NCBI GenBank assembly: GCA_016706545.1
Contig: JADJJK010000028.1
Coordinates: 1-64,000 of the forward strand
Direction: 5' to 3'
Length of the DNA: 64,000 nt
Source: Myxococcales bacterium
GTDB taxonomy: Bacteria; Myxococcota_A; Polyangia; Haliangiales; Haliangiaceae
The notes below the pieces were generated by a model that did not search any database, was not told the origin of the DNA, and saw only the letters and a program-made list of their open reading frames with translations. Position numbers and translations under genes: made by a program. Below are positions 57,568-64,000 of the stretch, piece after piece; position 1 is the stretch's first letter; the number at the start of each line of letters is the position of its first letter.

Positions 57568-57909
57568 TCAGTGATACCGGCGTGGCGTCGTGCGCGGCGT
57601 GAGCGCTACACCGCGATGGATCACGTCGAAGACCGCCGCGCTCACCAGCAGGTGCTGTTCACCCGGCTCGGTCGCCCGTGGCAGTTCAAATCGCCCGGCG
57701 TCGAGCTTCTTGTGGATCACGATTGTCCCGGTTCCGTCCCACGTCAGCACCTTCATCGTGTGCCCGCGCTTGCCCACGAACACGAACAGTGCCCGCGATC
57801 GCGGCTCGGCGCGCATCTTCTCCCTCACCATCCCCCCGAGCCGCTCCGCGCCCAGCCGCATGTCCACCGGCTCGAGCGCCACGTAGATCGGGAGACCGTG
57901 CGAGATCAC
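57568..57909 (-). CDS. tnpB: IS66 accessory protein TnpB (intact copy)
   Basis: A 113-residue protein with the Orf2/TnpB family pattern: GLPIYVALEPVDMRLGAERL then RALFVFVGKRGHTMKVLTWDGTG and HKKLDAGRFELPR. The length equals the family norm. GTG 57909 overlaps the tnpA stop by 4 bp. This intact copy also shows where the outer copy was hit, directly after GLPIY. Confidence 0.92.
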   Translation of the reverse strand: MISHGLPIYVALEPVDMRLGAERLGGMVREKMRAEPRSRALFVFVGKRGHTMKVLTWDGTGTIVIHKKLDAGRFELPRATEPGEQHLLVSAAVFDVIHRGVALTPRTTPRRYH

Positions 57910-58218
57910 GGCGCACCTCCATCCAGCGCGGCAACGACCGCCCGGAGGAGGCCAGCGTCGAACCCGACGCGCAACTCGATCTCCGCGGCGCCGACCCGCA
58001 CCACCAAGGCCGTGCTCGCGGGCGCGGCCGTCACCAACTCGACGAACGTCGGCGTCCTCGCTGATCCCGGAGTCGCGTTCGTCCTTCGACCTCTGCACCC
58101 ATGTATACGCCGTCGATGCGATCACCCCGAGCCGTCGCGCTGCACTCGGGACCGGCTCGCCACGCTGGACCGCGGCCACCAACTCAGCTCGCTCGCTCCG
58201 CTTGTAGATCTTCCTCAT
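57906..58218 (-). pseudogene. tnpA: IS66 tnpA of the inner copy, frameshifted
   Basis: The N-terminal helix-turn-helix (MRKIYKRSERAELVAAV, SAARRLGVIASTAYTWVQRS) is intact. After KDERDSG one extra G (near 58066) moves the frame; the outer copy reads on as PTFVELVTAAPAS to a stop at the same site. The 313-base length is one base over whole codons. It may be a consensus error. Confidence 0.85.
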
Positions 58219-58276
58219 CCTGCCAGCATCAGCGCCCCCTTTGCACCGTTCCAGGTGGGGTTCGCACAGCGGTTAC

Positions 58277-58304
58277 CGTAGATCGGGAGACCGTGCGAGA
58301 TCAC
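58277..58304 (-). pseudogene. 5' stub of IS66 tnpB (outer copy)
   Basis: GTG at 58304 begins VISHGLPIY and is cut by the inner element after the target duplication at 58277-58284. The rest of the gene is at 55341-55662. Confidence 0.88.
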
Positions 58305-58612
58305 GGCGCACCTCCATCCAGCGCGGCAACGACCGCCCGGAGGAGGCCAGCGTCGAACCCGACGCGCACCTCGATCTCCGCGGCGCCGACCCGCACCACC
58401 AAGGCCGTGCTCGCGGGCGCGGCCGTCACCAACTCGACGAACGTCGGCGACCTCGCTGATCCCGAGTCGCGTTCGTCCTTCGACCTCTGCACCCATGTAT
58501 ACGCCGTCGATGCGATCACCCCGAGCCGTCGCGCTGCACTCGAGGACCGGCTCGCCACGCTGACCGCGGCCACCAACTCAGCTCGCTCGCTCCGCTTGTA
58601 GATCTTCCTCAT
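58301..58612 (-). CDS. tnpA: IS66 accessory protein TnpA (outer copy)
   Basis: A 103-residue helix-turn-helix protein of the TnpA/Orf1 family, ending VVAALDGGAP. Between AAV and SAARRLGV a missing C and an extra T about 16 bases apart change six residues compared with the inner copy, then restore the frame. Stop overlaps the tnpB stub. Confidence 0.85.
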   Translation of the reverse strand: MRKIYKRSERAELVAAVSVASRSSSAARRLGVIASTAYTWVQRSKDERDSGSARSPTFVELVTAAPASTALVVRVGAAEIEVRVGFDAGLLRAVVAALDGGAP

Positions 58613-58673
58613 CCTGCCAGCATCAGCGCCCCCTTTGCACCGTTCCAGGTGGGGTTCGCACAGCGGTTACGAT

Positions 58674-59781
58674 CTATCTAACTCGTCCGAGTCGCACCAG
58701 GATCTGACGGATCTCACCCTCGAGTCGCGTGCGCAGCTCCGCGGGCGCGTCATACTTCAAGCGGTGCACATGATCGATGTCGAACGGCAATCGCGCCGCG
58801 GGCGCCTGAGTCAGAAGCTCGCTCGTACGACGTGCGTGCTCGACGAGAATCACCTGATGGGGCGGCTTCGACGCAAGCGCGTACCCAATCTCGATCCGGT
58901 ATGTTCGGATTAGGAAGGAGACGTCCGTTATGCACTGCCACCGGGGTTGCATCAGCCACAACGCAATCAGCACGTGCAATCTTTTCCATCAATGCGGTGT
59001 CGATACGGACAGCTCCGTCACCGACGTCCGTTGCCATTTCAATCGCGAACTGGGCGTCGATCCTCCAGCTGGAATTCGCAATCTTCTCGATTCGCTGCAG
59101 GGCGTCCATGATGTGGGTGCGTGATGGGTTGTGATCTGACTGCCACGCATAGAAGACGCCAATCACCTGCGGGCGCACCTCATCGAGAATCGTCTCACCT
59201 GCACCCAAGTTGAGCTCACCCCGTATCCGTTTCGAATATTCGCGCTCGCCCAGGGGGGTTATTGAAAAAAGTCGTCCTTCTGGCAAGGTCCTCTCAGTCA
59301 TCCAACCGAGTACCACCACCTCCTCGGCCGCTCTAACGACTGTTCCGGCTTCGTAGAGAAGCAAGTGAATTTCGAGTTCACGTTCCCAGACTTCAGGAAG
59401 AGTGCCGAGGAAGCCACCGACATCTCGCCTATTCGCGATGATCGGGAACATTACCAACGCCACGATCAGATCCTTGAGCGGGTACTTCTGTTGATCGCGT
59501 AGGCACCGGTGTCTGATGCATCGCCGATGCAAAATCAACTCTCGTGCCTTGAGTCCCGCGCTCGTTGCCCGGAAACGTGGCTCACGGATCTCGCCGCTCG
59601 GAGGCGATTCCTTAGTCAACCCCGAAGTTGTTAGCTCCAGCATCGCGCGACTTATGTCGTCAAGTTCCACGTCGACTCGTTGGGCTCCGAGAATCGACAC
59701 TGTGGTCTCCCCCTCCATTCGCGGCGAGAAATGTGGGCTGATTAGCAAATCCTCCGCGAGCGGGGTGAGATCGGTCGTCAT
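58674..59781 (-). CDS. Winged-helix/TIR-like nucleotide-hydrolase-type protein, candidate defence gene (one-base insertion)
   Basis: About 368 residues once one extra base near 58896-58899 is removed. Residues 1-190 look like an N-terminal winged-helix region (LEDLLISPHF missing; see ATSAGLKARELILHRR and LGWMTERTLPEGRLFSITPL). The C-terminal domain has VIGVFYAWQSDHNPSRTHI, MEKIARADCVVADATPV, NPNIP, IEIGYALASKPP and LPFDIDHVHRLKY. This matches TIR-like/nucleoside-deoxyribosyltransferase-fold proteins that occur in phage defence loci; the Glu of EIGYA is the likely catalytic residue. GC content is lower than the core genes, and an IS66 target duplication includes its stop codon. ATG 59781 starts MTTDLTPLAED. 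Confidence 0.65.
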
Positions 59782-59877
59782 ACAACCTGTCTTGTAGCAG
59801 GAACTACGGCGGAAGGGAGCTGGGCACCTGGGTCGCGAGAGGCCCGCGCGGCTGAGAGCACTCGTGGCGTCATTGCA

Positions 59878-60042
59878 GGGCTCCATGCCGTGGTCCATCA
59901 GGACCCGTTTGATGGTGTTGCGCCCCAGCTCATGGCCCAGGTTGCGTAGCGCTCCCCAGATCCGCGTGTAGCCCCAGCTCGGGTTCTCCGAGGCGAACCT
60001 GACCACGAGCTGTTGCGCGCCGGAAGCACTCGCTGGGAGGAA
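59878..60042 (-). pseudogene. Fragment of an integrase-core (rve) transposase
   Basis: About 50 codons: RFASENPSWGYTRIWGALRN, LGHELGRNTIKRVLMDHGME. This is the helix-turn-helix segment just before the DDE core in IS3/IS481-like transposases. It is cut on the left by the 39-bp repeat at 60039-60077. Confidence 0.75.
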
Positions 60043-60077
60043 GAACCCGACCGGAGGTTGTTTTGCGAGGCGAGCAC
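60039..60077. repeat. 39-bp dispersed repeat, copy 2
   Basis: Starts GGAAGAACCCGACCGGAGG and ends TTGCGAGGCGAGCAC. It marks the junction between an rve-transposase fragment on the left and an IS66 fragment on the right. Confidence 0.85.
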
Positions 60078-60333
60078 ATCGACAACTCGCCCACGGAGCG
60101 CGAGTTCCAGAACGTCGCCAAGCTGCGCCTCAACATGCTCTTCGCCGGCAGCACCGAAGGCGCCCACCGCGCCGGCGTCCTGCTCGGACTCGTCGCCACC
60201 TGCCGCGCGATCGGCGTCCCCATCCAGGCTTACCTCTCCTGGGCCTTCGATCGCCTCGGCACCCATCGCGACCTCTTCGCACTGTCTCTCGACCAGCTCA
60301 CACCCGCCGTGTTCAAGCGCACCTTGGGCTGAG
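60063..60333 (+). pseudogene. C-terminal fragment of a different IS66-type transposase
   Basis: About 85 codons with IDNSPTEREFQNVAK, MLFAGSTEGAHRAGVLLGLV and IQAYLSWAFDRL, the region after the last catalytic residue of TnpC-type transposases. It is clearly different from the two IS66 copies to the left. The N-terminal and core regions are missing, replaced at the 39-bp repeat. Confidence 0.8.
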
Positions 60334-60422
60334 CTTGGCCCGGCCTCGCCCTCGATGGCCACCCCGGTGGACACACGCAGGCCCGCTGGTCGGCGTCATC
60401 CCGGCGTGGCTGATCGGTCACC

Positions 60423-60563
60423 GACCGGGTCTCCACCGCGGTCACCTCGAACATCGCGCTGAGCGACTGGGGGCGATATCTCGGCGACGCCACCTTGACG
60501 GCCGCGATCCTTGACCGGCTCGCGATGCACGCCATCCGCATCGACATCGACGGTCCGAGCTGA
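60423..60563 (+). pseudogene. C-terminal fragment of an IstB-like ATPase (IS21 family)
   Basis: Reads VSTAVTSNIALSDWGRYLGD then LTAAILDRLAMHAIRIDIDG and stops. This is the end of IstB (VTSN-x3-xxWG, LLDRLxHH). The AAA+ core is gone. Confidence 0.75.
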
Positions 60564-60580
60564 CGCCAGCACGTCGCCAA

Positions 60581-60650
60581 GACCCGCGCCATCGACCGCG
60601 AGCCGGCAGCCTGACCCGCGCCATCGACCGCGAGCCGGCAGCCTGACCCG
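60581..60650. repeat. 32-bp tandem duplication
   Basis: Two perfect copies (60581-60612 and 60613-60644) of a unit beginning GACCCGCGCCATCGACCGCG, plus the first six bases of a third. Between 60651 and 60825 no gene or repeat was seen. Confidence 0.9.
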
Positions 60651-60825
60651 CCCCTCCGCGATTTCTCGAGCCGGATCCCAGCCGCGACCGTGGATTAGTA
60701 TCCCGCCGTCGCCGCAGCCATCATTCCCAGCACTGGATCCCCGGTCACGCCGCGATTGGATCCGTCAGATGCCGCCGACAAATCCCCCTTGTCGCGCTTG
60801 ATGCTCGCGAACGCCTTCACGATGA

Positions 60826-62361
60826 CTACTGCTCGACCGGAGATGGATCTCCACCGCCACCTCCACCGTCACCCACGACGAGGGTTGTAACCAACAGGCT
60901 CACGTTGGTGAAGGGCAGAACAGGTGCGACTTCGATGTAGAAGTCACCCAGTGGTGGGTTCGCGATTGCTAAGTCTTCATTGCTTCCTGGGACCGCAGGG
61001 TACAAATCGAAGTCTGTGGGGGTGGGCAGGGCTGCATATCTCACGATAAGGTCGGCATCGCCATCACCTGCCATACTGATTATCAGGCGAGATTTTCCTT
61101 CGGGGTTTGAAAACTTGTAAAGTCGCCTTCCTCCGCCGCTCACGATGTTGGTCACCGGAATACCGTCTTGCAGCGGCACGACTGGCGGCAAGCTATCCAT
61201 GACGAATCGTCGTCCCATCGCTACTACGTAACCTAACGTCGAGTCGAGGGTCTCCCACATGACCACGAAGCCGCCGGCGAGGTCCATGCTAACCGCGGTC
61301 ATGCCCGCGCGTGCGTTAGCGACTTTGAAGTTCGAAACTATGGTTCCATCGCTCCTGTACTCGCGGCCTAGGACTGCAGGAGGAATCATTGGATTGCCAC
61401 TTCGCCCAGCATTACTCCACACCACGACAAATCCCCCGTCGTCCATCATCCCTACGTCGCTGAGCTGCTCATTGTTCGGAGCGTCGCTGATGATGAAGTT
61501 CCCTCCAATCGGAACACCGCCGCTGTCAAATCGTTGACCAACCAGCGCGAATATCGTCAATGAAGATCTCCACTCGCCCCAGACAATAACGGACTTTCCA
61601 GAAGGAGATATCGCTACATGCGGCAAGCGAGAGTCAGCGCCGGAGCTATTTAGCTGATATTCGGGCCCGAACGCTACACCAGCGCTGTTGTATCGGCGCG
61701 CCCATACATCGATCTTAGCGAATGATGGCAGTCGCATTCCAGCAAGGGTTGCATTGCCAAGTCGATCAACCGCTATATCATATACAGTATGAAATCCGGT
61801 CAATCCTTGCGAGACTGCGATCGGGTTAATCAACGGCGTTCCGGTCGGCGTATAAGTGCGAAGTCTGATAGTGGACGTGTTGTCGCTATGCACCTGCACC
61901 CATGTCACGACAATGAGTCCGTCGGCGTTGACGCCTACTTTTGCGCCGCCGATCCACCCGCCGAAGTCTTCGTCAACGCGCACAGTTGCAACTACATTCA
62001 CCCCCATGGCGTCAACAACGCGCAGGTAGACTCCGACGTTCCCCGGAATGTTGCCGACGACAGATACCCTGCCAGCGCGATCTACTCCGATGGAGTCCCC
62101 CCAGTTTCCAATCACAGCAGTATTGAAGGCAGGGAGGCTGCCATTCGCGCGTCGCCTAGTTAAGATCCTGGTGCCGGCATTGTCACGAACAAGCTCGATG
62201 TGTTCGCCATTCGAGCTGGCAACACTGTCGAGTGCCGCTGACTCTATGGGGGTTCGCAAGATCCTTTCTGGGGCTGCCAAGGGAGTTGCTTCGCCTTGGG
62301 CTGACCAGGTAAGGATAGAAGTAAACAATAGCACCCATGAAATCTTGTAGACAAACTTCAC
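60826..62361 (-). CDS. Secreted protein with C-terminal PPC-type domain
   Basis: A 511-residue exported protein. The signal peptide is VYKISWVLLFTSILTWSAQG. The body has repeated beta units with D-x-A/R-G-N/R motifs and W residues (VDRAGRVSVVGN, VNADGLIVVTWVQV, ISPSGKSVIVWGEW, DDGGFVVVWSN, DLAGGFVVMWE), about 50-60 residues apart, suggesting a beta-propeller. The C-terminal 100 residues (RRLYKFSNPEGKSRLIIS, GDADLIVRYAALPT, GDFYIEVAP) resemble the bacterial pre-peptidase C-terminal domain. Function unknown. GTG 62361 has AGAGG seven bases upstream. Its GC is lower than the flanks, suggesting transfer. Confidence 0.8.
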   Translation of the reverse strand: MKFVYKISWVLLFTSILTWSAQGEATPLAAPERILRTPIESAALDSVASSNGEHIELVRDNAGTRILTRRRANGSLPAFNTAVIGNWGDSIGVDRAGRVSVVGNIPGNVGVYLRVVDAMGVNVVATVRVDEDFGGWIGGAKVGVNADGLIVVTWVQVHSDNTSTIRLRTYTPTGTPLINPIAVSQGLTGFHTVYDIAVDRLGNATLAGMRLPSFAKIDVWARRYNSAGVAFGPEYQLNSSGADSRLPHVAISPSGKSVIVWGEWRSSLTIFALVGQRFDSGGVPIGGNFIISDAPNNEQLSDVGMMDDGGFVVVWSNAGRSGNPMIPPAVLGREYRSDGTIVSNFKVANARAGMTAVSMDLAGGFVVMWETLDSTLGYVVAMGRRFVMDSLPPVVPLQDGIPVTNIVSGGGRRLYKFSNPEGKSRLIISMAGDGDADLIVRYAALPTPTDFDLYPAVPGSNEDLAIANPPLGDFYIEVAPVLPFTNVSLLVTTLVVGDGGGGGGDPSPVEQ

Positions 62362-62596
62362 TCTCAACCTCTTCCATGTTTGAATAGTTGGCATCCAGCG
62401 CCGCAAGCTCCACCACAAGGACGCCTGAAGACGCAGATCTTCTCGATGGAAAAGCCGCCACCTGTGGCTCTCGGCGGGGCGAGCCAGAAGTTGTATGGAA
62501 GAACCCGACGGGAGGTTGTTTTGCGAGGCGAGCACGGGCAAGCCGCGCCGCGTGGGTTCGCGTACAAAGAGTTCGCACGCTGAGCGCTGTCCATGC

Positions 62597-62629
62597 GCGC
62601 CAAGGGCGCCCTCAGGGCGCCCTTGGCGC
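62597..62629. repeat. Perfect 16-bp-stem palindrome (REP-like)
   Basis: Arms 62597-62612 and 62614-62629 pair perfectly about base 62613 (GCGCCAAGGGCGCCCT arm). The counterpart in the second repeat copy is imperfect. Confidence 0.85.
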
Positions 62630-62665
62630 CAGCTCGAGGAGCAGCGCGGCTATCTCGCTGATGCT

Positions 62666-62697
62666 GCGCCACGCCGCGACGAGGCGCGGCGTGGCGC
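62666..62697. repeat. 13-bp-stem hairpin, copy 1 (REP-like)
   Basis: Arms 62666-62678 (GCGCCACGCCGCG) and 62685-62697 pair perfectly around a six-base loop ACGAGG. Confidence 0.88.
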
Positions 62698-62821
62698 GCC
62701 TGAAGTCGTCTCAATCGCTGTGTCTCGCAAGGGGCACCTGGGGCAGCTGTCAACGAGCGGCCCCCGCAGATGCCGCTCACTCCTGGATCACCACGCCGGG
62801 CTTGCCGCGCATCTCATCTGT

Positions 62822-63137
62822 GAGGAACCCGACCGGAGGTTGTTTTGCGAGGCGAGCACGGACAAGCCGCGCCGCGTGGGCTCGCGTACAAAGAGTTCGC
62901 ACGCTGAGCGCTGTCCATGCTCGCCAAGGGCGACCTCAGGGCGCGCTTGGCGCCAGCTCGAGGACCAGCGCGGCTATCTCGCTGATGCTGCGCCACGCCG
63001 CGACGAGGCGCGGCGTGGCGCGCCTGAAGTCGTCTCAATCGCTGTGTCTCGCAAGGGGCACCTGGGGCAGCTGTCAACGAGCGGCCCCCGGCAGATGCCG
63101 CCTACTCCTGGATCACCACTCCAGGCTTGCCACGCAT
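62822..63137. repeat. RAYT-associated direct repeat, copy 2
   Basis: Second copy of the unit at 62497-62815. Its right end is the real 3' end of the RAYT transposase gene, so copy 1 looks like a partial duplicate that carried a piece of the gene with it. Confidence 0.88.
62990..63021. repeat. 13-bp-stem hairpin, copy 2 (REP-like)
   Basis: Identical to the hairpin at 62666-62697: arms GCGCCACGCCGCG and its complement around ACGAGG. Confidence 0.88.
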
Positions 63138-63986
63138 CTTGTACGTGCCGGCCGGGAACACCGCCGGCAGGCCGGCAAGCCACTGCTGGAGAGCCGCGCG
63201 ATAGGCATCCTGGAAAGCGCGGTTGCGCTGCAGCGCCTCCACGCGCGCCCAGCGGTTGCGCGCCGCAATGGTCGGCCGCAGCTTGCGCCTGGGCTCCCAC
63301 GTGTTCGGACACGAGCGAAAGTCTTGCCGCCTCACCCCGGCTCGGCCGAGTACCGCTCGCCTCTCGCTCACCCGTTGCTGGCGCGCCAGCGCCTCCAGAT
63401 CGTCGAGCCGCTGGCGCACCTTCCGGCGCGCTTCCTCGACCGGCCCCAGGTGCTCCGGCCAGGCCAACCTGAGCACCACGCGCTCGGGCGTCGGGCCCTC
63501 TTCACGGAAGAAGTGCGCCGGCCGCTCGGCCTGCAGATCCTGCCCGCCGAAGAACGCCGCCGTGGTGTGAACTCCCGGCCAATGCTCTACGTGTTCCACG
63601 AGCTGCGCTGTCACCGGGTTGGCCGCCGCATACGCGATCTTGTCGAACACATCCAGCTCTTCCACCAACTCCACCTGCCCAGGCTGCTCGTCGGCCCAGA
63701 AGTTCTCCCAGCGCCCGCGTAACGCATTCAACGCCCGGGCCGTCAGGCTATGCAACTCCTGGGTGAACGCAGGCAACACGCCATCTGGGTCATGCACGAT
63801 CGCGTGATGATGATTGGACATCACCATCGCGTACAGCACTCGAATGCCAGTCTTCTGCGCCGCATATGCCAGGCAATAGAGGAAGACCTGGTTGGCCACC
63901 GCGTCGGGACGCAGCAGGAACGTGCGCTGCGTGCAGCGCCGCGTGATCATGTACACCTTCCCATGGAGGATCGGTCGAGAGTTCAC
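63102..63986 (-). CDS. REP-associated tyrosine transposase (RAYT, Y1/HUH family)
   Basis: A 294-residue single-strand transposase of the IS200-related RAYT group. It has the early strand GKVYMITRRCTQRTFLLRP, the HUH metal motif in YAMVMSNHHHAIV, and LTARALNALRGRWENFWADE; the catalytic Tyr is likely in the segment ELDVFDKIAYAAANPV. Such proteins cut and move REP hairpins; paired hairpins lie just downstream at 62597-63021. GTG 63986 is the likely start (NSRPILHG); ATG further in is possible. Confidence 0.88.
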   Translation of the reverse strand: MNSRPILHGKVYMITRRCTQRTFLLRPDAVANQVFLYCLAYAAQKTGIRVLYAMVMSNHHHAIVHDPDGVLPAFTQELHSLTARALNALRGRWENFWADEQPGQVELVEELDVFDKIAYAAANPVTAQLVEHVEHWPGVHTTAAFFGGQDLQAERPAHFFREEGPTPERVVLRLAWPEHLGPVEEARRKVRQRLDDLEALARQQRVSERRAVLGRAGVRRQDFRSCPNTWEPRRKLRPTIAARNRWARVEALQRNRAFQDAYRAALQQWLAGLPAVFPAGTYKMRGKPGVVIQE

Positions 63987-64000
63987 GCGCAGAGCACTAG

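Larger units (their letters stand above)
55663..58276 (-). mobile_element. Inner IS66-family element, complete, 2614 bp
   Basis: Ends are inverted repeats: left GTAAGCGCTGTGCGAACCC (55663-55681), right the complement of GGGTTCGCACAGCGGTTAC (58258-58276), one mismatch. It is flanked by 8-bp direct repeats CGTAGATC at 55655-55662 and 58277-58284, the duplication length known for IS66. It carries tnpA, tnpB and tnpC in order on the minus strand and has jumped into the tnpB of a second copy. Confidence 0.93.
53737..58670 (-). mobile_element. Outer IS66-family element, truncated at its tnpC end and interrupted by a second copy
   Basis: It reads tnpA (58612-58301), start of tnpB (58304-58277), the inner IS (55663-58276), rest of tnpB (55662-55341), tnpC' (55258-53737). 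Its right end at 58670 is the same terminal sequence as the inner copy (CGCACAGCGGTTAC), followed by GATCTATC. The left end is lost: homology with the inner copy stops at 53737, 47 codons before the tnpC end, at a 25-bp repeat. Confidence 0.88.
62497..62815. repeat. RAYT-associated direct repeat, copy 1
   Basis: About 319 bases, starting with the 39-bp repeat (62497-62535) and ending with a remnant of the RAYT gene 3' end (RGKPGVVIQE on the minus strand). It is repeated at 62822-63137 with scattered differences. Confidence 0.88.

Noticed and set aside
62597..62629. Palindrome as a transcription terminator of the PPC gene or the RAYT gene
   Set aside because: No U-run follows on either strand, a related (imperfect) copy occurs in the second repeat unit, and the hairpins belong to the repeated unit rather than to gene ends.
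53677..62859. Integron attC-like sites for the GAACCCGACCGG repeat
   Set aside because: The repeat ends in GTTGTTT, which does not fit the GTTRRRY core, the paired R'' box is absent, and no integrase gene is nearby.
1..64000. CRISPR array, tRNA, rRNA or prophage structural genes
   Set aside because: No regular spacer pattern, no T-loop-like GGTTCGAATCC, and no capsid, terminase or tail gene was recognised.

Overview
The window is about 70% GC with strong third-position GC, small overlaps between operon genes, serine/threonine kinases, a zinc-finger/kinase fusion, AgmX/PglI-like sequence, GAF-AAA+ regulators and many secreted lipoproteins. This points to a myxobacterium-like member of Myxococcota. 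No rRNA, tRNA or CRISPR array was seen, so the taxon is an inference from gene content and style.

Layout. (a) 1-1481: membrane serine/threonine kinase, cut by the window edge. (b) 1612-18628, minus strand: a tight lipid/polyketide operon read as acyl-CoA dehydrogenase, then a 2972-residue KS-AT-KS-4xACP-KR-DH synthase, then a one-chain carboxylase with a gutted biotin-carboxylase domain, then a Sfp-type phosphopantetheinyl transferase. It resembles the PUFA-synthase-like 'secondary lipid' synthases but has threonine at the carrier attachment position in all four ACPs. (c) 18943-29712: ECF sigma factor, lipoprotein, GFA enzyme, a two-gene thioester-less alpha-2-macroglobulin, PhyH dioxygenase, MFS transporter and a secreted protein. 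(d) 29755-37387: six-gene hyf-like membrane oxidoreductase whose large subunit lacks the nickel-binding cysteine pairs. (e) 37562-45548: cell-surface sugar region with a TylF-type methyltransferase, an MprF-type membrane protein, a GT2/DUF2304 pair, rmlACDB (dTDP-L-rhamnose) and another GT2. (f) 45835-46672: nickel/cobalt transporter preceded by a sequence matching a Nur box. (g) 46680-53510: transposase remnant, outer-membrane-like protein plus lipoprotein, GAF/AAA+ regulator, and a kinase carrying a PstS-like sensor and a caspase-like N-terminus. (h) 53677-63986: mobile-element region. An IS66 element sits inside the tnpB gene of a second copy of itself with an 8-bp target duplication, followed by a wHTH/TIR-like defence candidate, remnants of three other transposons, a PPC-type secreted protein, a 39-bp dispersed repeat, and a RAYT transposase next to duplicated REP-like hairpins.

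How the genes work together. The operon in (b) should make malonyl-CoA (carboxylase, with biotin carboxylase activity supplied from elsewhere), load it through the AT, elongate and reduce on the ACP array after PPTase activation, and further oxidise the product with the acyl-CoA dehydrogenase. Region (e) makes dTDP-rhamnose and glycosyl transfer machinery for a surface polymer. Region (d) is likely an ion-translocating ferredoxin-linked complex rather than a hydrogenase.

Caution. Several genes (carboxylase, synthase, GAF/AAA+ regulator, PstS-kinase, TIR-like gene, both IS66 copies) carry one-base or two-base indels, some in compensating pairs and many in G/C runs. They look more like residual consensus errors than real gene death, and I treat the core genes as probably intact.
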